Shown here: positions 55,151 to 62,604 of the stretch, one piece after another
How the letters are laid out: every line of letters begins with the position of its first letter
Numbering within the stretch: position 1 is the first letter of the stretch
NCBI GenBank assembly: GCA_964460035.1
Contig: CAYWPG010000012.1
Location: forward strand, 1-64,000
Length of the DNA: 64,000 bases
From: CAYWPG01 sp964460035
GTDB taxonomy: Bacteria > Pseudomonadota > Gammaproteobacteria > Nitrococcales > AK92
Direction of reading: 5' to 3'
The notes under the pieces: generated by a model
The model's input: only the letters and a program-made list of their open reading frames with translations
What the model was told of the DNA's origin: nothing
Database searches by the model: none
Program-made: the position numbers and the translations under genes

Positions 55151-56025
55151 GCGCCAATGCAATTGCCCTGCCGCTGTCCGAACAGCCCCTGCATACCCGC
55201 TTCTTACATTGGTGTCGACGCGATGTGCGCGGCGCGCTGAGTCTGGCCTTCCTGCTAGCCATGCTGGCCGTGGCGCTGCTGGCCCCTTGGATCGCCCCGC
55301 ACTCGCCCACGGCTCAGGACTACTCCAACATGCTCTCCCCTCCCAGCGCCGAACACTGGCTGGGCACGGACGATCTGGGGCGCGACGTGCTGAGCCGTCT
55401 CATCCACGGCACCACCAGCTCGATCTACGCGGCCTTCCTCGCGGTGGGAGTGGCGGTACTGATAGGCGTGCCGATAGGCATGGTGGCCGGTTTTCTGGGA
55501 GGCTGGGTCGATCAGGGCATCAGCCGCCTGATAGACACCTTGCTCTCTTTTCCAGCGATAGTGCTGGCTGTGGCCGTCACCGGCGCAATGGGCATAGGCC
55601 TGACCAACGCTATGCTGGCGGTGGGCCTGGTGTTCGCGCCGCAACTGGCACGCCTGGTGCGAGCCCGCACCCTGGTGGTGCGCCAGGAGCTGTATGTGGA
55701 CGCGGCCCGCTGCTTCGGCGCCTCGACGCCGCGCGTACTAATACGGCACGTACTCCCCAATGCCATACAGCCCGTGATCGTGCAGGCCACGTTGCTGCTG
55801 GCGGTCGCGCTGCTGGCCGAGGCCAGCCTGAGCTTTCTGGGGCTGGGCGTGCAGGCGCCGGACGTGAGCTGGGGCGCGATGATAGCCCGCGGCTATATGT
55901 ACATGGAGATCGCCCCTGAGCAAATGTACGCGCCCGGCCTGATCATTCTGGTCACCGCAGTCGCATTCAACGCCTTGGGCGAATCGCTGCGGGTCGCCCT
56001 GGACCCGACCATGAAGGGTCGCTGA
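55147..56025 (+). CDS. ABC transporter permease (DppC-like)
   Basis: 292 residues from the ATG overlapping the DppB-like stop. Family features are the N-terminal helix, HWLGTDDLGRDVLSRLIHG and the EAA loop RQELYVDAARCFGASTPRVLIRHVLPNAIQPVIVQ, then EASLSFLGLGVQAPDVSWGAMI near the end. It completes the importer of this operon. The stop is followed after 32 bases by the small biotinyl-carrier gene, showing that the transporter and the carboxylase parts belong to one transcription unit. Confidence 0.94.
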   Translation: MSANAIALPLSEQPLHTRFLHWCRRDVRGALSLAFLLAMLAVALLAPWIAPHSPTAQDYSNMLSPPSAEHWLGTDDLGRDVLSRLIHGTTSSIYAAFLAVGVAVLIGVPIGMVAGFLGGWVDQGISRLIDTLLSFPAIVLAVAVTGAMGIGLTNAMLAVGLVFAPQLARLVRARTLVVRQELYVDAARCFGASTPRVLIRHVLPNAIQPVIVQATLLLAVALLAEASLSFLGLGVQAPDVSWGAMIARGYMYMEIAPEQMYAPGLIILVTAVAFNALGESLRVALDPTMKGR

Positions 56026-56057
56026 AGGCACTCACCGGCGATAACGGAGAGAACACG

Positions 56058-56279
56058 ATGACGATAGAAATCATCCGCTCCGAAACCGAAGGCCGCGTAC
56101 TCGATGCGGTGGTCGAGGTGGGCGACAAGGTAAGTGCGGACGATCCCTTGATCCTGATCGAGATCATGAAGATGCACATTCCCGTGCTGGCCGGTAAAGC
56201 GGGCGTTGTGAAGAGCCTGCTGGTCAGCGCGGGGGACAACATCAGCGAAGGCCAGCCGGTGGCGGAGCTGGAAGTCTAG
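56058..56279 (+). CDS. Stand-alone biotin/lipoyl carrier protein (73 residues)
   Basis: A single biotinyl/lipoyl attachment domain and nothing else. It has the two glycine-containing turns (VVEVGDKVSADDPLILI and VSAGDNISEGQPVAELEV) and a biotinylation-type site EIMKM with the acceptor Lys38. Biotin carriers usually read E-A-M-K-M, so the Ala to Ile change is notable; the M-K-M core still suggests biotin over lipoate. It lies between the permease and acyl-CoA synthetase genes, in the same operon as a free carboxyltransferase. It could carry carboxybiotin to that subunit, if a biotin carboxylase elsewhere charges it. GGAG lies upstream of the ATG. Confidence 0.85.
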   Translation: MTIEIIRSETEGRVLDAVVEVGDKVSADDPLILIEIMKMHIPVLAGKAGVVKSLLVSAGDNISEGQPVAELEV

Positions 56280-56298
56280 CAAAGCGCCGACAAGGCCC

Positions 56299-56322
56299 TG
56301 CCGGGCCGCCCGCGGCCCGGCA
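56299..56322 (+). terminator. GC-rich hairpin after the biotin-carrier gene
   Basis: Inverted repeat TGCCGGGCCGC (56299-56309) / GCGGCCCGGCA (56312-56322) beginning 20 bases past the stop. No T run follows (AAGAACC), so it may attenuate or protect mRNA more than terminate. The synthetase gene follows 105 bases later. Confidence 0.45.
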
Positions 56323-56426
56323 AAGAACCATCGTCGAACTCGGCACCTGCTCGCCGACACGCGCAGAGTCCGCATGCGGCGGCAGGCGAACGGGCATAAC
56401 TCAACCACAAGCGCGAGGAGAGACTC

Positions 56427-58103
56427 ATGCAGACGCAGGAGACCATCGTCGAGAAGCCCTGGATGGCGCACTGGCCGGCCGACATGCCCAAGCAAGTGGA
56501 ATACCGCAGCGGCGAGAAGCCGATGCACGAATACCTGCTGGACAACGCCCGCGAGATCCCTGACCGCACCGCATACGTCTTCTACGGCCGGGAGATCAGC
56601 TGGGCGGAAATCGGCGATGCCGTGCGCCGACTGGCTGGTTTTCTGCGTGCGCGCGGTATCGCCAAGGGCGACCGCATCGGCCTGTACCTGCAGAACTGCC
56701 CGCAATACATCATCGCGCACTATGCCGTGCAGATGGTCGGCGGCATCGTCACTCCGCTGAACCCGCAGTACAAGGAAGCCGAAGTCGAGTACCAGCTGCA
56801 GAATGCCGAAGCGCGCGCCATCATCGCCGGCCGCGATCTCTACCCCATGGTGGCGGCCGTGCGCGCCAACGTTCCTTCCCTGGAGCTGGCGATCACCACG
56901 GCGTACTCCGACTATCTTCCGCAGCAGCCCACCTTGCCCGTACCGGAGGAGCTGCGCAGCACGCCCGAGTGCCCCGCCGACACCGAAGACCTGGTCAAGA
57001 TTCTGGCGCAGCAGGAGCCGCTCGCCCAAAGCGTGCCGGTCTCGCTGTGGGACGACATCGGCCTGATGACCTTCACCTCAGGCACCACCGGCCGACCCAA
57101 GGGGGCGATGCTCAGCTACGGCAGCTCCCTGTTCAAAACCGCGGCCGGCTTCCTCGGCAACCGCGTCACCTTGGACGGAATTACCCTGGCCATCGCGCCG
57201 TTCTGCCATATCGCCGGCATGAACACCGGCGTGTACATGCCCGTCTACGCGCGCCGCACGACCGTAATCCTCGCCCGCTTCGACCCGGAAACGACCATCC
57301 AGGCCATAGAAAAGTATCGCTGCGACATGTGGTACAGCATCGCGCCCATGAACAAGGCGATCCTGGACTATCCCGGCGTCGAGCAGCGCGATCTGCGCTC
57401 GCTGCGGTCCAATCTGGCGACCAGTTTCGGCATTCCAGTGACCGAGGAGCTGGCCGACGCTTGGAAGCGGCTCACCGGCTGCCAGCTCCACGAGGCATCC
57501 TACGGGCTTAGCGAGACTCATACCTCCGACACCTTCATGCCCACCCCCCGCATCAAGTGGGGCAGCTGTGGCATCCCTATGCCCGGCAACGAAATCCGCA
57601 TTCTCGACCTGGAAACCGGCGAGCCGCTTCCCGTCAACAAGAGCGGCGAGATCGTGGTGCGCAACCCGGCCGTGTTCAAGGGCTACTGGCGGCGCCCGGA
57701 CGCCACCGCTGAAACGCTGCGCGACGGCTGGGTACACACCGGCGACGTCGGCTATCTCGATGAGGAAGGCTTCCTGTACTTTACGGGCCGCATCAAAGAG
57801 ATGATCAAGTGCTCCGGATACAGCGTCTTCCCCGAGGACGTCGAGGCGCTGATGCTGCGCCATCCCGCCATCGCCCAATGCGCCGCCATAGGCGTTCCGG
57901 ACGAGCGGCGGGGCGAGAGCGTCAAGCTGTTCGCAGTGCTCAAGCCCGAATATCAAGGCAAGATCTGCGAGCAGGAGCTGATCGACTGGGCGCGGCAGAA
58001 TATGGCCGCCTACAAGTACCCGCGCCAGATCGAGTTCCGCAACGAGCTGCCCGCTACCGGGGCCGGCAAGGTGTTGCGCCGCCTGCTGAAGGAGCCGGCC
58101 TGA
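56427..58103 (+). CDS. AMP-forming acyl-CoA synthetase (FadD-like)
   Basis: 558 residues of the ANL superfamily. The P-loop is LMTFTSGTTGRPKGAML, the adenylate block YGLSETHTSDTF, the hinge WVHTGDVGYLDEEGFLYFTGRIKEMIKCSGYSV and the C-terminal catalytic-Lys segment LPATGAGKVLRRLLKEP. The sequence resembles long- or medium-chain acid ligases. It is the last gene of the operon beginning at 48823, with GCGAGGAGAGA upstream of its ATG and a terminator hairpin at 58164-58188. It would activate the imported acid to its CoA ester. A second, distinct ligase (42737) sits on the other side of the cluster. Confidence 0.92.
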   Translation: MQTQETIVEKPWMAHWPADMPKQVEYRSGEKPMHEYLLDNAREIPDRTAYVFYGREISWAEIGDAVRRLAGFLRARGIAKGDRIGLYLQNCPQYIIAHYAVQMVGGIVTPLNPQYKEAEVEYQLQNAEARAIIAGRDLYPMVAAVRANVPSLELAITTAYSDYLPQQPTLPVPEELRSTPECPADTEDLVKILAQQEPLAQSVPVSLWDDIGLMTFTSGTTGRPKGAMLSYGSSLFKTAAGFLGNRVTLDGITLAIAPFCHIAGMNTGVYMPVYARRTTVILARFDPETTIQAIEKYRCDMWYSIAPMNKAILDYPGVEQRDLRSLRSNLATSFGIPVTEELADAWKRLTGCQLHEASYGLSETHTSDTFMPTPRIKWGSCGIPMPGNEIRILDLETGEPLPVNKSGEIVVRNPAVFKGYWRRPDATAETLRDGWVHTGDVGYLDEEGFLYFTGRIKEMIKCSGYSVFPEDVEALMLRHPAIAQCAAIGVPDERRGESVKLFAVLKPEYQGKICEQELIDWARQNMAAYKYPRQIEFRNELPATGAGKVLRRLLKEPA

Positions 58104-58715
58104 TCGCGCAGTTCGAGCCCAGGCAATGGATACCCAGCCAAAGCCCTTCGAGGGCCGCCGCCAGCGGGCGCTGCAACGCAGCGCCCGCGTTCTTAAGCGC
58201 CCACCGCGGCGCTTGCAAAGCCAAGCTGCGCCGCAGGTTTACGGCACTCGCGATGGAATAAGCAAACAACCAAATGTTCTTTCCCGCCCCGCGCTGGCGC
58301 GGCTAGTCTCTATTAGGCAGGGCTAAACTGCTGAAGGTGTGTGGTGTTGCGCTTCACACCCGCGGCAGGCTTACGATCCGTCCGATGCAGCCTAGCGGCA
58401 CCCCTCAGAGCCAAGGAAGAGCTCGTCCGGGAGCACGACAGCAGAATCGACCGGCCCAAACTGCCCAGCAATCGGGAAGCGCACGTCTGGGCAGGCTACC
58501 GCACGTCGGTGCAGCGGCCTGACAGAGCGCTAATCGAAGGCGTCGCGCACCGAAGCGGAATGTGGCGATCGATCCATGGGATGTTCCGCGGGAGGGGAGC
58601 CGCAGAGCGCTAGGCCGGGATGGTTCGGCACGGACTATATCAGCGTCCTGTGAAAGGGCCGAGGCAACTGGTCGAAATACTGTCGCCAACACAACTAAAT
58701 CAAACGGGTACAGCC
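58104..58715. other. Intergenic region between the synthetase and the sulfur genes, no gene seen
   Basis: 612 bases. The left end holds the terminator at 58164-58194. The short frame at 58341-58613 starts at a GTG without ribosome site and resembles no family. The right part should contain the promoter of the cytochrome/fccB genes; I see no clear consensus. Confidence 0.5.
58164..58194 (+). terminator. Terminator of the carboxylase/ABC operon
   Basis: Perfect 11-bp inverted repeat GCGGGCGCTGC (58164-58174) / GCAGCGCCCGC (58178-58188) with a 3-base loop, then GTTCTT. It is 60 bases past the acyl-CoA synthetase stop. Confidence 0.7.
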
Positions 58716-59042
58716 ATGCGCCTTATTCTGTCCGCGGCCTTGCTGGCCGCCATGCTGTTCTCCAGCACCGGTTTCGCATCCCAAGCAAGTGGCGAAATCA
58801 GCCATCGCCAAGCCGCCTTGCTGGCTGCCGCATGCTTCAACTGCCACGGTACGGATGGCCGTTGGGATCGCGATTCGATTCCGCCCATAGCGGGCCGCTC
58901 GCAGACGGTACTGACTGCGCAGCTGCTGGCCTTCAGGGCTGACGAAACGCCCAACACCACGGTCATGAACCGCATCGCCAAGGGCTTCACGGAAGCCGAG
59001 TTGCGGGCGATCGCGCAGTACTTCTCGGCTATCAAAGACTGA
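58716..59042 (+). CDS. Small periplasmic c-type cytochrome (FccA-like)
   Basis: 108 residues from ATG 58716; an upstream frame adds residues unlike a signal. Residues 1-21 are a Sec signal peptide (MRLILSAALLAAMLFSSTGFA). One heme-binding CxxCH occurs as CFNCH (40-44), and Met84 in TTVMNRIAKGF is a plausible sixth ligand. The C-terminal helix LRAIAQYFSA is typical of class I cytochromes. It ends 11 bases before a FccB-like flavoprotein, so it is very likely the cytochrome subunit of flavocytochrome c sulfide dehydrogenase. Diheme FccA chains are longer; this one is monoheme and resembles the short cytochromes paired with SoxF/FccB. Confidence 0.88.
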   Translation: MRLILSAALLAAMLFSSTGFASQASGEISHRQAALLAAACFNCHGTDGRWDRDSIPPIAGRSQTVLTAQLLAFRADETPNTTVMNRIAKGFTEAELRAIAQYFSAIKD

Positions 59043-59053
59043 CGGGGGGCCTC

Positions 59054-60358
59054 ATGGACAAGTTCTCTACTAGCCGTCGTCAGACGCTCAAGCTACTCGG
59101 CGCCGCCGGTGCGCTGGCAACCCTGGGCGCTACCACTGCTGCGCCGGCGTTCGCACGCCGCACCAGCGGTCACGTTGTCGTCGTCGGCGGCGGCTTCGGC
59201 GGCGCTACCGCGGCCAAGTACCTCAAGCGCAACGACCCTAATCTGGAAGTCACGCTGGTTGAGCCGGCCCGGCGTTTCTACACCTGCCCGTTCACCAACC
59301 TCTACTTTGCCGGGCTGCGCGACTTCGAATCGGTGGGCCATGACTACACCGACCTGCAGCGCAACTACGGCGTCAAAGTGGTGCATGCCACCGCGCAGGA
59401 CGTGGACGCCAATGCTCACACCGTGCGGCTGGATAACGGCAGCACGCTGCGTTACGACCGGCTGGTGCTCTCTCCCGGAGTCGATATCCGCTGGAACGCC
59501 ATCGAAGGCTACGACGAAGCGGCCGCCGAGCTGGTACCCCATGCCTGGAAGGCCGGTCCGCAGAGCCAGCTGCTGCGCCGGCAGCTGGAAGCGATGGAAG
59601 ACGGCGGCGTTTTCATCCTCTCCGCGCCCGCCAATCCGTTCCGCTGCCCGCCCGGGCCGTACGAGCGGGTGAGCATGATCGCGCACTACCTCAAGACCAG
59701 CAAGCCGCGCTCCAAGATCCTGCTGCTCGATGCCAAGGATGCTTTCTCCAAGCAGGGCCTGTTCCAGGACGGATGGAAAGAGCTGTACGGCGACATGATC
59801 GAGTGGGTGAGCCTGTCCAACGACGGCCGGGTGGTACGGGTAGACGCCGCGAGCCGCACGGTGGAAACCGAATTCGGCACGCGCCACAAGGCCTCGGTAC
59901 TGAACGTGGTGCCGCCGCAGAAGGCCGGCTGGATCGCCGACCGCGCCGGCGTCACCGACGAAACCGGCTGGGTACCGGTCAAGCCCAACACCTTCGAGTC
60001 CGCGCGGGTGAAGGACATTTACGTGGTGGGCGATGCGACTGTCGCCGCCCCCATGCCCAAGTCCGGCTTCTGCGCCAACGCCCAGGCGAAGGTGGCCGCC
60101 GCGGCTATCGTCGACTCGCTGGCCGGCCGCGAGCCGCTGGACCCGTCGTGGGCCAATACCTGCTACAGCCTGGTCGGTCCGGACTACGGCATTTCCGTGG
60201 CAGGCGTGTACCGGGTGCGCGATGGCGTGATTGTTGAGGTGGAAGGTGCGGGCGGCGTCAGCCCACGCAACGCCGACCGCGCGTTCCGCCGCCGCGAAGC
60301 GCTGAACGCGGTGGGTTGGTACAACGCCATTTGCCAGGATACCTGGGGTACTGTCTAA
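59054..60358 (+). CDS. fccB: Flavocytochrome c sulfide dehydrogenase, flavoprotein subunit
   Basis: 434 residues. A Tat signal (SRRQTLKLLGA, 7-17, with cleavage after about residue 35) precedes the FAD-binding motif VVVVGGGFGGATAAKYL. FccB enzymes use one Cys to hold FAD covalently and two more as a redox-active disulfide for sulfide. Matching cysteines are here at 78 (FYTCPF), 198 (FRCPPGPYE) and 370 (WANTCYSLV). The second nucleotide-binding block is VYVVGDATVAAPMPKSGFCANAQAK. It oxidises sulfide to sulfur or polysulfide and passes electrons to the cytochrome encoded just upstream. GGGGGG is before the ATG. It is periplasmic. Confidence 0.93.
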   Translation: MDKFSTSRRQTLKLLGAAGALATLGATTAAPAFARRTSGHVVVVGGGFGGATAAKYLKRNDPNLEVTLVEPARRFYTCPFTNLYFAGLRDFESVGHDYTDLQRNYGVKVVHATAQDVDANAHTVRLDNGSTLRYDRLVLSPGVDIRWNAIEGYDEAAAELVPHAWKAGPQSQLLRRQLEAMEDGGVFILSAPANPFRCPPGPYERVSMIAHYLKTSKPRSKILLLDAKDAFSKQGLFQDGWKELYGDMIEWVSLSNDGRVVRVDAASRTVETEFGTRHKASVLNVVPPQKAGWIADRAGVTDETGWVPVKPNTFESARVKDIYVVGDATVAAPMPKSGFCANAQAKVAAAAIVDSLAGREPLDPSWANTCYSLVGPDYGISVAGVYRVRDGVIVEVEGAGGVSPRNADRAFRRREALNAVGWYNAICQDTWGTV

Positions 60359-60382
60359 GCGCGCACCGCGCGACTCCCGAAC

Positions 60383-60413
60383 CGGCCGTGCGTTGCCAGC
60401 CAGCGCACGGCCG
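60383..60413 (+). terminator. Hairpin downstream of fccB
   Basis: Inverted repeat CGGCCGTGCG (60383-60392) / CGCACGGCCG (60404-60413) with an 11-base loop, followed by TCTGTGC, only weakly T-rich. It starts 25 bases after the fccB stop and may end or attenuate that transcript. The rest of the 291-base gap to 60650 shows nothing further. Confidence 0.5.
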
Positions 60414-60649
60414 TCTGTGCATCCAGCAGCAGCCCTTCCGAAGCATGCCCCAGAGCCGGTTCTCGACCGTTCGACGTCTGCAGGATTCGCCCCTGCACCG
60501 GCCAGGCACGGCCAATGCGATAATGTGCCCTCGCACAGGCGCCAATGCCGCTCCCCGCAGCGCCGCCTTATCGGAGCGATGCGCAGCGCCAATGCCGGTG
60601 CGAAACACATGACAATAGGTCCAGAGACGGTAGCAATGAGGATAAGCCG

Positions 60650-61672
60650 GTGAGTCACACCACAGTGGTCGTTTTGGCCGGACTGCTGATCGGGCTGGTA
60701 TTCGGCTTGGTGGCCCAGCGCAGCGGCTTCTGTCTGATGAGCGGAGTGCGTGGCTGGTTGCAGCGCGACGGCTTGAAACTGCGCGCGTTCGCGCTGGCGG
60801 CAGCGGTCGCGATTGCCGGTACGCAGGCACTGGCGGCGATGGAGCTGATCTCGCTGGAGCAATCGCTTTACCTGCAGCCGACCTTCTCCTGGCTGCTGGT
60901 GCCGCTCGGTGGACTGCTCTTCGGCTATGGGATGGCAATGGCCAACGGCTGTGGCGCACGCGCGCTGGTCCTGCTAGGCACCGGCAATCTGCGCTCCTTC
61001 GTCGTACTGGTATGCTTGGCGATAGGAGCCTATGCCACGTTATCCGGTCTGCTGGCCCCGTTGCGGGTATGGCTGGTCGGACTCACCAGCCTGCCCGGCT
61101 ATCATTTCGGTATCGGCAATGGCGGGGGCGCCCTGCACTGGTTGCCGGCGCTGGCGGCGGCCAGCCTGCTCGCGCTGTTCGCGGTGCTCGATAAGCGCTT
61201 GCGCGCCTCCCCGCGCGACTGGCTCGGCGGCTTGATCATCGGCGCGCTGGTACCTGCGGGCTGGTTCGCGACCGGTTATCTGGGGGCCGACGATTTCGAG
61301 CCGGTACGGCTGGCCTCGCTGACCTTCGTCGCTCCCATCGGCGATACGCTGCAATATGTGATGCTCTCTACCGGCACCGCCCTCGATTTCGGGGTTACTA
61401 TCGTAACCGGCGTAGTGCTTGGCTCGCTGCTGGGCGCTGCGACCAGCGGCGGCTTGCAGCTGCAGGGCTTTGCCAGCCCGCGCAGGATGCTGCGCTACAT
61501 GGCCGGCGGCAACCTGATGGGCATAGGCGGTGCCTTAGCCTTAGGCTGCTCGATCGGCCAAGGACTTACCGGCGTATCCACGCTGGCGCTGGCCTCCTTC
61601 ATCGCCATTGTCGCCATCATCGCGGGCGCGATGCTGGGCCTGCGCGGCCCGCTACGGCTGCCCGCGCTTTGA
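60650..61672 (+). CDS. YeeE/YedE-family sulfur-compound membrane transporter
   Basis: 340 residues with about nine membrane helices, starting at GTG 60650 (GAGGATAA upstream). The frame is open to 60545, but those residues are not hydrophobic. Conserved cysteine motifs of the YeeE/TsuA family appear: QRSGFCLMSG (near residue 22-31), NGCGARALVLLGTGNLRS in the middle and LGCSIGQGLTGVSTLALAS near the end. TsuA moves thiosulfate through such cysteines. Located between fccB and a SoxYZ fusion, it would bring thiosulfate or a persulfide product across the inner membrane. Its TGA overlaps the next possible ATG. Confidence 0.9.
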   Translation: MSHTTVVVLAGLLIGLVFGLVAQRSGFCLMSGVRGWLQRDGLKLRAFALAAAVAIAGTQALAAMELISLEQSLYLQPTFSWLLVPLGGLLFGYGMAMANGCGARALVLLGTGNLRSFVVLVCLAIGAYATLSGLLAPLRVWLVGLTSLPGYHFGIGNGGGALHWLPALAAASLLALFAVLDKRLRASPRDWLGGLIIGALVPAGWFATGYLGADDFEPVRLASLTFVAPIGDTLQYVMLSTGTALDFGVTIVTGVVLGSLLGAATSGGLQLQGFASPRRMLRYMAGGNLMGIGGALALGCSIGQGLTGVSTLALASFIAIVAIIAGAMLGLRGPLRLPAL

Positions 61673-61701
61673 TGCTACGCACACATTGGATTAATACACG
61701 C

Positions 61702-62511
61702 ATGAATACGATCACCGATGGCCGCTCTCGCGGCCCGCTGCTGCTACGGACTTTCGCCATCGTTGCGGCCCTGCTTGTCTGCTTGCCGGCACAGGCCGCC
61801 CAGGCCTGGCAGCGCCTCGAAGCCGCCCGCGCGGTCGTAGGCGACGCCACGCCGCGCCAAGACGGCCTGCGCCTGGAACTGCCGCTGGTATCGGAGGACG
61901 GGGCCGCGGTACCGCTGACCGTCGCGGTAGACTTGCCGATGACCCCGGAACGCTACGTGGAGTCCGTGCACCTGTTGGCCACCGGCAACCCCTATCCGGA
62001 AGTCGCGGTATTCCGCTTCTCGCCTTTGGCCGGCAAGGCGGAGGTGTCCACGCGCATCCGCCTCAACGAGTCGCAGACCGTGATCGCCATAGCCCGCACC
62101 AACCGCGGCGAAGTGTTCGCCAGCTCTCGTGACGTTCGCATCACGATCAGCGGCTGCCTGGTCCGCACCGGCGAGGGCGCGGAGAATGCCCTCACCCAGC
62201 CTCGCATAGGCGTGCCGCCCGCTATCCGCGCCGGCACGGTCGGCGAAGTGCGCACGCTGATCAACCACCCGATGGAAACGGGCCTGCGCGAAGGGCCGGA
62301 CGGCAACCCGTTGCCCCGTCGTATCGTTTCCGACGTGCGCGCCGAACTCGACGGCGAGTCCGTGCTGCACGCCACGCTGCATCAATCGGTGTCGGCCAAT
62401 CCATACCTGCGTTTTCATGTGGCGCCAAGCCGCAGCGGGCAGCTGCAAGTTACCTGGACCGAAGATTCCGGCAAGAGCGTAAGCCATACCGCGAAACTCG
62501 AGGTGCGCTAG
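61702..62511 (+). CDS. SoxY-SoxZ fusion sulfur-carrier protein
   Basis: 269 residues from ATG 61702; an ATG at 61672, overlapping the upstream stop, is an alternative. A Sec signal peptide ends near AQAAQA (about 33). Residues about 36-158 are SoxY-like, with STRIRLNESQTVIAIARTN and DVRITISGC; the carrier Cys is Cys152. SoxY normally ends in G-G-C-G-G, but here the Cys is in SGCLV and is followed directly by a linker and a SoxZ-like domain (about 168-265; GTVGEVRTLINHPMETG, SANPYLRFHV). Proteins with this layout are also described as quinoprotein dehydrogenase-associated SoxYZ-like carriers, so the true partner is uncertain. The neighbouring fccB and yeeE genes support a sulfur role. Confidence 0.88.
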   Translation: MNTITDGRSRGPLLLRTFAIVAALLVCLPAQAAQAWQRLEAARAVVGDATPRQDGLRLELPLVSEDGAAVPLTVAVDLPMTPERYVESVHLLATGNPYPEVAVFRFSPLAGKAEVSTRIRLNESQTVIAIARTNRGEVFASSRDVRITISGCLVRTGEGAENALTQPRIGVPPAIRAGTVGEVRTLINHPMETGLREGPDGNPLPRRIVSDVRAELDGESVLHATLHQSVSANPYLRFHVAPSRSGQLQVTWTEDSGKSVSHTAKLEVR

Positions 62512-62604
62512 CGGCCTCTGCGCGCGCAGCGTCCGAGCGGGTTCATATGGTCGCAATTCCAGCTATAAGATGGATTAGGCCCGATCACCCGCGTCGGAGG
62601 TACC

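Noticed and set aside
58341..58613. 90-codon plus-strand frame before the cytochrome gene
   Set aside because: GTG start, no ribosome binding site, no signal or domain; likely chance in GC-rich DNA.
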